Shown: positions 40,873 through 50,230, counted from the stretch's first letter. The stretch is 64,000 bases of DNA from Beijerinckiaceae bacterium (GCA_947453205.1 CANGFT010000011.1:1-64000), one strand, 5' to 3'. Program-made: numbers and translations. Notes: a model not told the origin generated them from the letters alone.

Positions 40873-41950
40873 GCTTTGTGGCGTTGCCGCGCCAGATGGC
40901 GTTGAGCTCGGCCTGCGAGAAGACGCCGTTGCTTTCGAGGCTGGCGACATGCTCCACGCAGGTGCGGAAGGGCACGTCGGTGCCGAAAACGATCTGCGAC
41001 GTCGTGACAAGCTGACGCAGCGCCGTCATGGAGATGGCGTTGCTGGACTGGGCTGTGTCGTAGAAGAACTTGCGGGCCTCGGCGCGGAATCCATCGGGCA
41101 CATTGGCGCGCACGGTCGGCAGTTTCTCGCTCTGGTCGAAACGCTCGATCAGGAAGGGCATGCTGCCGCCCGCGTGGCTCCAGATCATCTTCACATCGGG
41201 GAAGCGGCGGGCTGCGCCAAGGAAGATGTAATTAACGATGGCGCGCGTGGTGTCGGTGCCATATTCGATCATGGCGTCGGGAATATAGGGCAGCGTATTG
41301 ACGCAACAGGCGGGCGAGGTGGGATGCACATAGACCACGGCCTTGCGTCGGTTCAATTCAGCGAAGACCGCATCGAAGGCCTTGTCGCCCAGCCATTTGC
41401 CATCATAGCTGGTGAAGAGCGCGACGCCGTCCGCCTTCAGCACATCGAGGCCGTATTCGATCTCGCGCAGGGAGCCCTCGACATCGGGAAGCGGCAGGGC
41501 GGCGAATTGGCCGAAGCGTTCGGGATGGCTGGTGACAAGCTTGGCGGCGTAATCATTGGTGTAGCGCGACATGCGCCGCGCGCGGTCATTGTCGCCGAAC
41601 CAGATGCCTGGCGTCGTCACCGACAGGATCGTGAGATCGACGCCCGCCTTGTCCATGTCTTCGACGTGATTGGCGGGCGTCCATTTCAACGAGGGCGGCA
41701 GCACAAGGCCGGTTCCCTGGAGATCCTGAATATATTCGGGCGGGGTCAGATGCGCATGGACGTCGACGATGCGGCGCGGAGCCTTGTCCTGCGCGAGCGA
41801 CAGCTGCGGCGCTGCGATGCTGGCGGCGGCCGCGCCAAGCCCAGCCAGAAACCCGCGCCGCCCCGTGTGGCAGGCGCACGGCCCGGTCGACGTCAAAGCC
41901 GTGTCGCAAGCCTCGAAAGAGGGCCTCGCTTTAGTCTCGAACAGACGCAT
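40850..41950 (-). CDS. Exported amidohydrolase, ACMSD-like, Tat signal
   Basis: 366 residues. Twin-arginine signal GRRGFLAG followed by a hydrophobic Ala-rich stretch and AQDKAP, so probably periplasmic after folding in the cytoplasm. Metal-site motifs DVHAH, YVHP, SHAGG and FGTDVPF match amidohydrolase-2 enzymes. Paralogue of the gene at 30468. Third gene of a minus-strand run cupin-TctC-amidohydrolase, 70 nt after the binding-protein gene. Confidence 0.85.
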   Translation of the reverse strand: MRLFETKARPSFEACDTALTSTGPCACHTGRRGFLAGLGAAAASIAAPQLSLAQDKAPRRIVDVHAHLTPPEYIQDLQGTGLVLPPSLKWTPANHVEDMDKAGVDLTILSVTTPGIWFGDNDRARRMSRYTNDYAAKLVTSHPERFGQFAALPLPDVEGSLREIEYGLDVLKADGVALFTSYDGKWLGDKAFDAVFAELNRRKAVVYVHPTSPACCVNTLPYIPDAMIEYGTDTTRAIVNYIFLGAARRFPDVKMIWSHAGGSMPFLIERFDQSEKLPTVRANVPDGFRAEARKFFYDTAQSSNAISMTALRQLVTTSQIVFGTDVPFRTCVEHVASLESNGVFSQAELNAIWRGNATKLMPRLAG

Positions 41951-42020
41951 GGGCGTCCTCCCTGTTTGATTGTCGTCTTGAATCTAACGCCCAGAACGAC
42001 GCTTGTCATCCATCTGCGGG

Positions 42021-42989
42021 CTATTCGGGCTTGATGCCCGCCGCCTTTGCGACCTGCGACCATTTCGCCATTTCGGCTTTTATCAAGGCGGAGAATTCGG
42101 CCGGCGAATTGCCGATGGGCTCTGCGCCTTCGATCGCCAGACGAGCCTTCATGGCGGGCGTCTCAAGGATCTTGGCCGTCTCGGCCTGCAGACGATCCAC
42201 GATGGCCGCAGGCGTGCCCGCTGGCGCGAGAAGACCAAACCACTGGATCGCCTCATAGCCCGGCACGCCGGATTCCGCGATGGTCGGCAAGTCCGGCATG
42301 AAGCGCGAGCGTGCGCTGCTGGACATGGCGAGCGGGCGCAAGGTTCCGCCGTCGATCTGCGGCTTGGCGGAGAGGAAGTTCACCAGCATGCCATCGACGC
42401 GATCGCCGATGATGTCGTTGAGCGCAGGCGCGACGCCTGTATAGGGCACATGCAGCACATCGATGTTCGCGGACACACGCAGCAGCTCCATGGCCATATG
42501 CGGCGCGGTGCCAAGGCCCGCCGAGCCATAGGTGAGGGCGCCGGGCCTCGCCCGCGCCGCAGACAGAAAATCCCCGAAGTTGCGGAAGGGCGTGCCCGTG
42601 CCCACCACCAGCACATTGGGCAGGGAGACCATCTGCGTGATCGGCGCAAAATCGCGCGCCACGTCATAGGGCAGTTGCTTGTACATGACGTGGTTGATGG
42701 CGAGCGTGCTCGCGGACATCAGGAGCGTATAGCCATCCGGCGCCGATTTCGCGACGACATCGCTGCCGCGCACATTGCCAGCGCCGGGGCGGTTCTCCAC
42801 GACGAACTGCTGCCCGATGGGTTTGGCGAGCTCATTGGCGAGCACCCGCGCCACCGTATCCGTGCCGCCGCCCGCTGATGAGGCCACGATGATCTTGATG
42901 ACGCGCTCGTTCGGCCACACGGCTTGCGCAAGGGCGCCCTGCGAGAGGCCAGCGCAAAGGAGGAGCGAGAGTGCTGCTTGCTTCAACAT
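42021..42989 (-). CDS. Bug/TctC-family solute-binding protein
   Basis: 322 residues, periplasmic, Sec signal ending near AQGALA. Family hallmarks: VASSAGGGTDTVAR, VENRPGAGNVRGSD and GTAPHMAMELL. Such proteins serve tripartite tricarboxylate transporters, but no TctA/TctB genes are here. ATG at 42989 has AGGAAG 8 nt upstream; a TTG 18 nt earlier is less likely. 14 nt downstream of the cupin gene. Confidence 0.9.
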   Translation of the reverse strand: MLKQAALSLLLCAGLSQGALAQAVWPNERVIKIIVASSAGGGTDTVARVLANELAKPIGQQFVVENRPGAGNVRGSDVVAKSAPDGYTLLMSASTLAINHVMYKQLPYDVARDFAPITQMVSLPNVLVVGTGTPFRNFGDFLSAARARPGALTYGSAGLGTAPHMAMELLRVSANIDVLHVPYTGVAPALNDIIGDRVDGMLVNFLSAKPQIDGGTLRPLAMSSSARSRFMPDLPTIAESGVPGYEAIQWFGLLAPAGTPAAIVDRLQAETAKILETPAMKARLAIEGAEPIGNSPAEFSALIKAEMAKWSQVAKAAGIKPE

Positions 42990-43003
42990 GAGAGGCTTCC
43001 TGT

Positions 43004-43483
43004 TCAACCGAGCGCGCCAAGCGTCTTGCCGGCGACTTCCACGGGCTTGGCCGCGATCAAGACGAAGGCGATGACGCAGGGAACGGTTCCGCGATTGATC
43101 CAGTCATGCACGGTTCCGCGCTGCACAAGCACATCGCCCTGCTTCAGATGAACCTCCTTGCCGCCGTCGAGCACCATGTCGATCTCGCCCGCCATGACGA
43201 CGGCGTAATCGACGGTCAGGGTGCGGTGCATGCGCGAGGACACGCCGGGCGCATATTCAACAACGCGAAAGATCGCGCCATTGGCCGCGCAATCCGCCAC
43301 ATCGCGCAAGCCGCCGTCACGCTCCTCCGTATTGTCCACCGGCGCATCCGCATGGGACCAGATGACCGTGCTGGAATGGCCGGGGCGGCGCGAGACGATA
43401 TTGCTGGTGATTTCGTCATAACGGACGAGCGAATGGCCTTCGGCGTCGTGGTCCGTGACCACACGGCGGATGGATAAAGTCAT
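43004..43483 (-). CDS. Cupin-domain protein
   Basis: 159 residues. Single cupin barrel: VEYAPGVSSRMHRTLTVDYAVV region and GDVLVQRGTVHDWIN hold likely metal-binding His. GGGAG 7 nt before ATG. Function may be a dioxygenase, isomerase or sensor; position ahead of a binding protein and amidohydrolase suggests a catabolic role. Confidence 0.85.
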   Translation of the reverse strand: MTLSIRRVVTDHDAEGHSLVRYDEITSNIVSRRPGHSSTVIWSHADAPVDNTEERDGGLRDVADCAANGAIFRVVEYAPGVSSRMHRTLTVDYAVVMAGEIDMVLDGGKEVHLKQGDVLVQRGTVHDWINRGTVPCVIAFVLIAAKPVEVAGKTLGALG

Positions 43484-43623
43484 GTTGTCTCCCTTTGCCC
43501 GCGCCTGAGCGAGGCCTGCCTCATGTCTCGACACTGGCGGCTTCAAACGGCGGGGATGATGGCCATAGCCCATGGCCAGGTCAAACCCGCGCTTGAAAGC
43601 CAGGATCAAGGCCACACAGCATC

Positions 43624-43660
43624 ATAGGCGTTTCCTATGAAACTGATCGAATCTTCCCAT
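43624..43660 (+). promoter_or_regulatory. OxyR binding site upstream of ahpC
   Basis: ATAG-N7-CTAT-N7-ATCG-N7-CCAT matches the OxyR consensus of four tetranucleotides with exact 7-nt spacing (13 of 16 conserved bases). It ends directly at a candidate -35. Confidence 0.75.
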
Positions 43661-43689
43661 TTTACCCGATGATTGGCCCGGGCTAGTGT
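43661..43689 (+). promoter_or_regulatory. Candidate ahpC promoter
   Basis: TTTACC (43661-43666), 17-nt spacer, TAGTGT (43684-43689), abutting the OxyR site as expected for an activated promoter. It leaves a leader of roughly 105 nt. The rest of the 43484-43802 gap holds the cupin promoter region, in which I see no clear box. Confidence 0.5.
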
Positions 43690-43747
43690 CAACTCGTCTT
43701 CAGGACACACCCGAAGACAAGCGCCTCACCGCAAGACCCAGCCGCCT

Positions 43748-43790
43748 GAAACCATGGTTTCGGGGGCACGGGAACGCTTGCCCTGAAACC
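43748..43790 (+). other. ahpC leader with alternative hairpins
   Basis: GAAACCATGGTTTC (43748-43761) is a perfect 14-bp palindrome. Its right half GGTTTC also pairs with GAAACC at 43785-43790, extended by GGGCA/TGCCC (43764-43768, 43779-43783), forming a stable stem just before the ahpC ribosome binding site. The two pairings exclude each other. Confidence 0.45.
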
Positions 43791-43802
43791 CGGAGAAGTC
43801 CC

Positions 43803-44366
43803 ATGTCCCTCATCAACACCGAAATCAAGCCCTTCAAGGCGAGCGCCTACAAGAACGGCAAGTTCATCGACGTCGCGCACACCGATCTTCTGGGCAAATG
43901 GTCGGTCGTTTTCTTCTATCCGGCGGATTTCACCTTCGTCTGCCCGACCGAGCTGGAAGACCTCGCGGACAATTACGGCAAGTTCCAGGCGCTCGGCGTC
44001 GAGATCTACAGCGTCTCCACAGACACCCATTTCGCCCACAAGGCCTGGCATGACACCTCGCCCGCCATCGGCAAAATCAACTACACCATGGTCGGCGATC
44101 CCACGGGCACGATCACCCGCAATTTCGACGTGATGATCGAAGAGCTCGGCCTCGCCGACCGCGGAACCTTCGTGGTCGATCCCCAGGGCAAGATCCAGAT
44201 CGTCGAGATCACCGCAGGCGGCATCGGCCGCGATGCGCTGGAGCTGCTGCGCAAGGTGAAGGCCGCGCAATATGTCGCCTCCCACCCCGGCGAAGTCTGC
44301 CCCGCCAAGTGGCAGGAAGGCGAGAAGACCCTCGCCCCCTCGCTGGACCTCGTCGGCAAGATCTGA
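43803..44366 (+). CDS. ahpC: Alkyl hydroperoxide reductase subunit C (2-Cys peroxiredoxin)
   Basis: 187 residues, the classic length. Peroxidatic Cys47 in FVCPTE and resolving Cys166 in EVCPAKW. Reduces H2O2 and organic peroxides in the cytoplasm, recycled by AhpF. GGAGAAG 6 nt upstream fixes the ATG; the 39-residue longer frame is untranslated leader. Followed by ahpF. Confidence 0.97.
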   Translation: MSLINTEIKPFKASAYKNGKFIDVAHTDLLGKWSVVFFYPADFTFVCPTELEDLADNYGKFQALGVEIYSVSTDTHFAHKAWHDTSPAIGKINYTMVGDPTGTITRNFDVMIEELGLADRGTFVVDPQGKIQIVEITAGGIGRDALELLRKVKAAQYVASHPGEVCPAKWQEGEKTLAPSLDLVGKI

Positions 44367-44388
44367 GCCTCAGCGCACACAAACCTTC

Positions 44389-44412
44389 CCCGGGCGGGCG
44401 CGCTCGCCCGGG
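44389..44412 (+). repeat. ahpC-ahpF intercistronic hairpin
   Basis: CCCGGGCG (44389-44396) and CGCCCGGG (44405-44412) form a perfect 8-bp GC stem with an 8-nt loop. No T-run, so it may stabilise the ahpC message or partly attenuate ahpF rather than terminate. Confidence 0.6.
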
Positions 44413-44432
44413 CGCAACAAAGGGAGCAAGCC

Positions 44433-46010
44433 ATGCTGGACGCCAATCTGAAGACCCAACTGCAGGGTTATCTCACGCGCATCACCATGCCGATCGAGCT
44501 TGTCGCGTCGCTTGACGACAGCGCGAAGTCGCAGGAGATGCTGGGCCTGCTGCAGGACATCGCCGCCCTCAGCGACAAGATCGAGGTGACGCACGGCGAT
44601 GACGCCCGCAAGCCCTCTTTCCGCATCCGCCGGGTCGGCAGCGAGATCGGCGCCGCCTTCGCGGGCCTGCCCATGGGCCATGAATTCAATTCGCTCGTCC
44701 TCGCCCTGCTGCAGGTCGGCGGCCATCCGTCGAAGGAGGCGCCCGCCCTTCTTGAGCAGATCAGGGGTCTTGAGGGCGACTTCCGCTTCGAAACCTATTT
44801 CTCCCTCTCGTGCCAGAACTGCCCGGATGTGGTGCAGGCGCTCAACCTGATGTGCGCGCTCAACCCGCGCATCCAGCATGTCGCCATCGACGGTGCGCTG
44901 TTCCAGGAAGAGGTCGAGCGGCGCAAGATCATGGCGGTGCCTTCGATCTATCTCAACGGCGAGCCTTTCGGGCAGGGGCGCATGGGGCTGGAGCAGATCC
45001 TCGCAAAGCTCGACACCGGCGCAGCGGCGCGCGCGGCCGAGGCGCTCAGGCGCAAGGCCCCCTTCGATGTGCTTGTGGTTGGCGGCGGGCCTGCGGGCGG
45101 CGCGGCCGCCGTCTATGCGGCGCGCAAGGGCATCCGCACCGGGGTGGCGGCTGATCGCTTCGGCGGCCAGGTGCTCGACACCATGGCCATCGAGAACTTC
45201 ATCTCCGTGCCCCACACCGAGGGACCGAAAATGGTCGCCGCGCTGGAGCAGCATGTCCGGGATTACGACGTCGACATCATGAATCTGCAGAAAGCCGTGG
45301 AGCTGATCCCCGCAAGCGGTCCTTCGGGCCTCATCGGGGTGCGGCTGGAAAGCAGCGCGGTGCTGCAGTCGAAGACCGTCATTCTCTCGACCGGCGCGCG
45401 CTGGCGGCAGATGAATGTGCCGGGCGAAGAGGAATATCGCAACAAGGGCGTCGCCTATTGCCCCCATTGCGACGGCCCCCTCTTCAGAGGCAAGCGCGTC
45501 GCAGTGATCGGCGGCGGCAATTCAGGCGTCGAGGCGGCCATCGATCTCGCCGGCGTCGTCGCCCATGTCACGCTGATCGAGTTCGACGCAACGCTGCGCG
45601 CCGACGCCGTGCTGCAGACAAAACTGCGCAGCCTGAAGAACGTGACCGTCATCACCTCGGGCCTGACGACCGAAGTGCATGGCGACGGCGCGAAGGTGAA
45701 CGGTCTTTCCTACAAGGACCGCAAAAGCGGCGAAACGCACCGGATCGAACTCGAAGGCGTCTTCGTGCAGATCGGCCTTATGCCGAACACGGAATGGCTC
45801 AGGGGCGTCGTTGCGCTTAGCCCGCGCGGCGAGATCGAGGTGGATCAGCGTGGTCAGACATCCGTGCCCGGCGTCTTTGCGGCGGGCGACGCAACGACCA
45901 CGCCCTACAAGCAGATCATCATCGCCATGGGGGATGGCGCCAAGGCCGCGCTCTCCGCCTTCGATCATCTGATCCGCATGGCGCCGGCGGAGCTCGAAAC
46001 GGCCGCCTGA
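44433..46010 (+). CDS. ahpF: Alkyl hydroperoxide reductase subunit F
   Basis: 525 residues. NAD(P)H:AhpC disulfide reductase, FAD protein. N-terminal tandem thioredoxin-fold domain with Cys127-x-x-Cys130 (SCQNCPDVV); FAD site [19 protein letters not shown]; redox pair Cys343-Cys346 in [11 protein letters not shown]-binding [14 protein letters not shown]-terminal [18 protein letters not shown] 8 nt before ATG. Confidence 0.97.
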   Translation: MLDANLKTQLQGYLTRITMPIELVASLDDSAKSQEMLGLLQDIAALSDKIEVTHGDDARKPSFRIRRVGSEIGAAFAGLPMGHEFNSLVLALLQVGGHPSKEAPALLEQIRGLEGDFRFETYFSLSCQNCPDVVQALNLMCALNPRIQHVAIDGALFQEEVERRKIMAVPSIYLNGEPFGQGRMGLEQILAKLDTGAAARAAEALRRKAPFDVLVVGGGPAGGAAAVYAARKGIRTGVAADRFGGQVLDTMAIENFISVPHTEGPKMVAALEQHVRDYDVDIMNLQKAVELIPASGPSGLIGVRLESSAVLQSKTVILSTGARWRQMNVPGEEEYRNKGVAYCPHCDGPLFRGKRVAVIGGGNSGVEAAIDLAGVVAHVTLIEFDATLRADAVLQTKLRSLKNVTVITSGLTTEVHGDGAKVNGLSYKDRKSGETHRIELEGVFVQIGLMPNTEWLRGVVALSPRGEIEVDQRGQTSVPGVFAAGDATTTPYKQIIIAMGDGAKAALSAFDHLIRMAPAELETAA

Positions 46011-46021
46011 GACGATACGAA

Positions 46022-46051
46022 CCATCCCGGCGGGCGCCGCCGCCGGGATGG
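46022..46051 (+). terminator. Stem-loop after ahpF
   Basis: CCATCCCGGC and GCCGGGATGG form a perfect 10-bp stem with a 10-nt loop, 12 nt past the ahpF stop. No T-run follows, so it is either a weak terminator or an mRNA 3'-end stabiliser between convergent genes. Confidence 0.5.
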
Positions 46052-46176
46052 CCGTGATCTCGGCCCTACGCAATACTCATATGAGCCACGCGCAGGCTCT
46101 GTGAATTTGATTAAAAAACCATCAAGCGGCGCGAGATTGTGATTCCCATCCTGCGACACATCGAATCAATGGACCA

Positions 46177-46452
46177 TCAATAGCGACAAACCCTTCGCAC
46201 CCCATAGGGCGTGCGGCGCATGACGCAGCCCGGCCCCGCATAGCGTGGCGGACCATAGCCATAGCCGCGCGGCCCGACATTGGGGCGACAGGCGCCATAG
46301 GGACCGCGATGCATGCCCGGCCCGCAACCCTGCGCGGCGAGCGTGATGGCGGAGGCGCCAGGGCCTGCATCGCCTGGCGCAGGCATGGCTTGCGCCCCGC
46401 CGCCTGCGCCCAGAGCGAGGGCGAGCCCGAAACCCATTGCGGTTATCTTCAT
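46177..46452 (-). CDS. Small secreted GCG/CRPN-motif protein
   Basis: 91 residues. Signal peptide ending GGAQA (residue ~22), then GCGPGMHRGPYGACRPN and a Gly/Tyr/Arg-rich tail with two further Cys. The GCG..CRPN motif is familiar from many short exported Hyphomicrobiales proteins of unknown function. GAGGAGAA ribosome binding site upstream of ATG 46452. Monocistronic, divergent from the PrmB-like gene. Confidence 0.8.
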   Translation of the reverse strand: MKITAMGFGLALALGAGGGAQAMPAPGDAGPGASAITLAAQGCGPGMHRGPYGACRPNVGPRGYGYGPPRYAGPGCVMRRTPYGVRRVCRY

Positions 46453-46576
46453 GACCCGTTCTCCTCTGCGAGACGTCAGGAAGAACAGCAGCGGGGCCCA
46501 AGGGTTCCCGCCTGATCGCTTTGACAGGCGCGCGGCGAGCCTGCATGAAACAGGAGATCATCAGACGAGTCCCATC

Positions 46577-47605
46577 ATGCCCGCTCCCGCCTCCACGCCC
46601 CTCAGCGATCTTCTCACCCTTCGCGATCTGCTGCGCTGGGCCATCAGCCGCTTCAATGCGGCGGGGCTCGTCTATGGCCATGGCACGACGACGGCGCTGG
46701 ACGAGGCCGCCTTCATCCTGCTGGAGGCGCTGCATCTGCCCATCGACCAGCTTGAGCCATTTCTTGATGCGCGCCTTCTCAGGGATGAGCGCAAGCGCGT
46801 CATTGACCTGATCGAAGCGCGCATAGCCACGCGCAAGCCAGCCTCCTATCTGCTCAACAAGGCCTATGTGGGAGCGGAGCCCTTCTATGTGGACGAGCGC
46901 GTGATCGTGCCGCGCTCCTTCATTGGCGAATTGCTGCGCAGCGAGCATTTCGCGGGCGGGCCGGGCGCGCTCGTTCAAGACCCCTTCGCCCTGCGCAGCG
47001 TGCTTGATCTTTGCACGGGCTCAGGCTGCCTCGCCATTCTCGCCGCACGGCATTTCCCCGCCGCGCTCGTCGACGCCGTCGATCTGTCGGAGGCGGCGCT
47101 GGAGGTGGCGAAAATCAATGTGGCGGCGAGCGGCGAAGAGGGGCGCATCAGCCTCTTGCATGGCGATCTCTTCAAGCCCCTGAAGGGTCGGCGCTATGAC
47201 CTCATCATCACCAATCCGCCCTATGTTGGCGAAGAGGTCATGAGCGAACTGCCCCCGGAATTCGCAGCAGAGCCCGCCATGGCGCTGGCGGGCGGCGGCG
47301 ACGGGCTTGACCTCGTGCGCCGGATCATTCTGGAGGCGCCGGACCACCTCGAAGTCGGCGGCGGCATCCTGTGCGAAATCGGCGAGGACCGCGAGATCCT
47401 CGAAAGCGATTTCCCCGACCTGCCCTTCCTTTGGCTGGACACGGAGGAAAGCCAGGGCGAGGTCTTCTGGCTGTCGGCGGCGGATCTTGGCGTCAAGCCC
47501 CCGCCACATGCAGCAGGAAAAACGCCAGCGCCCCGCAGCCGATCAAGATCAAGGGGTGCAGCTTCGGCCGCCACATCAAAAGGCCGGCGACCAGCACGAC
47601 GGTGA
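46577..47605 (+). CDS. prmB: PrmB-like protein-(glutamine-N5) methyltransferase
   Basis: 342 residues. SAM-dependent methyltransferase of the HemK/PrmB group; PrmB methylates ribosomal protein L3. LDLCTGSGCLAI SAM loop and the catalytic NPPY at 213-216 are intact; the N-terminal helical domain and RSFIGELL fit PrmB. Alignment to the family should end near EVFWL, but the frame continues about 35 residues rich in Ser/Arg/Ala into the convergent chromate transporter gene (113-nt overlap). ATG 46577 is chosen from homology; the ribosome binding site is weak. Confidence 0.85.
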   Translation: MPAPASTPLSDLLTLRDLLRWAISRFNAAGLVYGHGTTTALDEAAFILLEALHLPIDQLEPFLDARLLRDERKRVIDLIEARIATRKPASYLLNKAYVGAEPFYVDERVIVPRSFIGELLRSEHFAGGPGALVQDPFALRSVLDLCTGSGCLAILAARHFPAALVDAVDLSEAALEVAKINVAASGEEGRISLLHGDLFKPLKGRRYDLIITNPPYVGEEVMSELPPEFAAEPAMALAGGGDGLDLVRRIILEAPDHLEVGGGILCEIGEDREILESDFPDLPFLWLDTEESQGEVFWLSAADLGVKPPPHAAGKTPAPRSRSRSRGAASAATSKGRRPARR

Positions 47606-48035
47606 ACCAGCTCAAGGGCCCTGTTTCGCCAAGCCGCAACAGGCCCAGAATGCCCGAGAAGATGAGGCCCGCGGCCACCGGCGACAGGCCCGCCTCGATG
47701 GCCCTGTGCCAGGGCTTGCCGCGATAACGGTTCCACACGCGCGCCGCGCCATAGCAAAGCATGGACGAGGGCAGATAGAGCGCCACCGTCGCGAGCAGCG
47801 CCCCGCCGAAACCCGCAACATTCCAGCCGATGATCGGCGCCAGCATGGAGCCCGGCCCGGGCGCGAGGCGCGACACCGCGAAGAGGTCGATGAATTCGCG
47901 CGGCGTCATCCATTGCCGCAAATCCACCGTCTCATGCTGCAGCGGCGCATAGATGCCGGTCGCCCCGCCGATGGCGGCGATGGAGAGCGGCGCGAGGATC
48001 GTCACCAGCGCAAGATAGATGTTCTCATCCTTCAT
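47493..48035 (-). CDS. Chromate transporter, C-terminal-type half (short-chain CHR)
   Basis: 180 residues, inner membrane, about five to six helices. Conserved AAIGGATGIYAPLQ and RLAPGPGSMLAP. Pairs with the gene upstream to form a two-protein CHR unit; full-length ChrA fuses both halves. Start at 48035 overlaps the first gene by 11 nt. CHR proteins export chromate, but many exist in non-resistant species. Confidence 0.85.
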   Translation of the reverse strand: MKDENIYLALVTILAPLSIAAIGGATGIYAPLQHETVDLRQWMTPREFIDLFAVSRLAPGPGSMLAPIIGWNVAGFGGALLATVALYLPSSMLCYGAARVWNRYRGKPWHRAIEAGLSPVAAGLIFSGILGLLRLGETGPLSWFTVVLVAGLLMWRPKLHPLILIGCGALAFFLLHVAGA

Positions 48036-48582
48036 CGCCGCGCCCCTGCATGTAGGAGATGATGACGCTGATCGGCGCGACGACCGCCACAACGCCCAGC
48101 ATGGGCCAGCGCATGACGCCGACGCCCACGAAAGTGGCGAGCATCGCAAGGGCGGGCGTCAAACCCTTGGCCGCGCCGCGACCCGCCGAAATCCCAAGCC
48201 GCGCCAGCATGCCGAGCGCCACGGCGGCGACGCCCTCCATCACCGACTGCATCCCCTCCCAGCCAATGATCCATTTGTAGAAGATCGCCGCCAGAATCAC
48301 CGCAAAAAAGGGCCCCGTGAGCATGGCCACGATGGCGGCCGTCGCGCCCCACGCCCCCCGCAGACGTTGGCCCACGAAAATCGCGGTATTGGTGGAGTTG
48401 ACCCCGGGAAGGATCTGCGACAGGGCCATGCCCGACAGAAATTCCTCATTGGTCATCCAGCCACGCACAAGCACGACCTCGCGATGAATCCAGCTCGTGA
48501 GCTGCCCGCCGAAGCTGAAAAGACCGATGCGGAAGAACAATCCATAGATCATGGCGAGGGAAACGGGGGGCGGATGGTTCAT
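48025..48582 (-). CDS. Chromate transporter, N-terminal-type half (short-chain CHR)
   Basis: 185 residues, inner membrane. RIGLFSFGGQ (close to the family FGGP signature), LPGVNSTNTAIFVGQRLRG, and several hydrophobic helices. First gene of the pair. 150 bp separate it from the divergent MmgE/PrpD gene. Confidence 0.87.
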   Translation of the reverse strand: MNHPPPVSLAMIYGLFFRIGLFSFGGQLTSWIHREVVLVRGWMTNEEFLSGMALSQILPGVNSTNTAIFVGQRLRGAWGATAAIVAMLTGPFFAVILAAIFYKWIIGWEGMQSVMEGVAAVALGMLARLGISAGRGAAKGLTPALAMLATFVGVGVMRWPMLGVVAVVAPISVIISYMQGRGDEG

Positions 48583-48732
48583 CGGGCGGCGGTTTCCTCA
48601 ATCGATCTGGTTTGCGCGCAGCATAAAGGCGCCAGCGGCGCATGCAACGTCCCACCGCTCCCTTGCCCCTGCCCCTCAATCTGGCTATGCCCTCACGCGG
48701 AAAGTTTCTCATCATCGCAAAAGGGGCCCGCC

Positions 48733-50076
48733 ATGTCGCAAGAAGTCACCCGCACGCTCGCCCGCTGGATCGTAGGCACAGAGATCGCCGACATTCCGGC
48801 CGAAGTGCGCCAGTCCGGCGTTTCGTCCTTCCTGAACTGGATGGGCTGCGCCGTCGGCGGCTCGCAGCATGAGACGCTCGACCGCGCCATCGCCGCCCTC
48901 GGCCCCTTCTGCGGCCCCAAGCAGGCGACGATCCTGGGGCGCAAGGAACATTTCGATGTGATGCACGCCGCTCTCCTGAACGGCATCTCCAGCCATGTGT
49001 TCGACTTTGACGACACCCATCTGAAGACCATCATCCATCCCGCCGGGCCCATCGCCTCGGCCGTCCTCGCGCTCGCTGAATATCAGCCGGTGACGGGCGC
49101 AGAATTGCTGCATGCCTTCATCATCGGCATCGAAGTCGAATGCCGCATCGGCAACGCCGTCTATCCCGCCCATTACGACATCGGCTGGCACATCACCGGC
49201 ACCGCAGGCGTCTTCGGCGCCGCCGCCGCCGCAGGCAAGCTGCTGGGCCTCGACGAGCAGCAGATGACCTGGGCGCTGGGCATTGCGGGCACGCAGTCCG
49301 CGGGCTTCCGCGAAATGTTCGGCACGATGTGCAAGAGCTTCCACCCCGGCCGCGCCGCGCAGAACGGCATCGCCTCGGCGCTGCTCGCCAAGCAGAACTT
49401 CACCAGCTCCAACCGGGTGCTGGAAGCCCCGCGCGGCTTCGCCCATGTGATGTCCGCAGCCCGCGACTTCGACGAGGTCACGCGCGATCTAGGCAAAGTC
49501 TGGGAGACCGCGCTCAATTCCTACAAGCCCTTCGCCTGCGGCATCGTGATTCATCCCTCCATCGACGGCTGCATCCAGCTTCGCAACGAACATGGCCTTA
49601 AGGCCGAGGACATCAAGAAGATCGACCTCATCGTCGATCCGCTCGTCCTCGAACTCACGGGCAAGCGGACGCCGCAGACCGGCCTCGAAGGCAAGTTCAG
49701 CGTCTATCATTCCTGCGCAGCCGCCATCATCTATGGCGCGGCGGGCGAGAATGAATATGGCGACGCCATCGTGCGCGATGCGCGCGTCATCACCCTGCGC
49801 GACAAGGTGGAGGCCGTGGCCAAGGACGACATCAACGAGGATGAGGCCTATCTCACCATCACCCTGAACGACGGCCGCGTGCTGAAGAAGCATGTCGAGC
49901 ACGCCATCGGCAGCATCGAGAAGCCCATGAGCCGCGAACAGCTCGTGGCCAAGTTCGACTCGCTCGTGCGCGACGTTCTGCCCGTGGAGCGCGCCGACGC
50001 CCTGCGCGAGCTCTGCTGGAAGATGGAAGGCTTGAGCGACGCTGGCGAACTCGCCCGCGCAGCAGCGGCTGTCTAA
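48733..50076 (+). CDS. MmgE/PrpD family protein
   Basis: 447 residues, cytoplasmic. The family includes 2-methylcitrate dehydratase and cis-aconitate decarboxylase-like enzymes. SFLNWMGCAVGGS, HVFDFDDTH, HPAGPIASAVLALAE, GWHITGTAG and KSFHPGRAAQNG are typical. No prpB/prpC is nearby, so the substrate is open; neighbouring transport and hydrolase genes suggest an organic-acid catabolic role. AAGGGG before ATG 48733. Ends at a clear terminator. Confidence 0.88.
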   Translation: MSQEVTRTLARWIVGTEIADIPAEVRQSGVSSFLNWMGCAVGGSQHETLDRAIAALGPFCGPKQATILGRKEHFDVMHAALLNGISSHVFDFDDTHLKTIIHPAGPIASAVLALAEYQPVTGAELLHAFIIGIEVECRIGNAVYPAHYDIGWHITGTAGVFGAAAAAGKLLGLDEQQMTWALGIAGTQSAGFREMFGTMCKSFHPGRAAQNGIASALLAKQNFTSSNRVLEAPRGFAHVMSAARDFDEVTRDLGKVWETALNSYKPFACGIVIHPSIDGCIQLRNEHGLKAEDIKKIDLIVDPLVLELTGKRTPQTGLEGKFSVYHSCAAAIIYGAAGENEYGDAIVRDARVITLRDKVEAVAKDDINEDEAYLTITLNDGRVLKKHVEHAIGSIEKPMSREQLVAKFDSLVRDVLPVERADALRELCWKMEGLSDAGELARAAAAV

Positions 50077-50088
50077 TAAAAAAACTCT

Positions 50089-50119
50089 GGCCGCGCTTTG
50101 ACAGGCGCGGCCATTTTTT
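50089..50119 (+). terminator. Rho-independent terminator after MmgE/PrpD gene
   Basis: GGCCGCGC (50089-50096) and GCGCGGCC (50105-50112) form a perfect 8-bp stem followed by A and six T. An A-run just before the stem could let it act on the other strand too. Confidence 0.85.
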
Positions 50120-50230
50120 GATTCAAGTCATTTTAAAGCGTCGCAGAAGGCGCATGCCCAAGCCCTCGCTTGAAAATTTTATGCAACAGGCGTTTTCTCA
50201 AACCGGACGAACCGCGCCGCAAGCTTCGCC

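Noticed and set aside
46122-46978. Longer or alternative minus-strand frames around the small secreted protein
   Set aside because: Only the 91-residue frame has a signal peptide, ribosome binding site and known motif.
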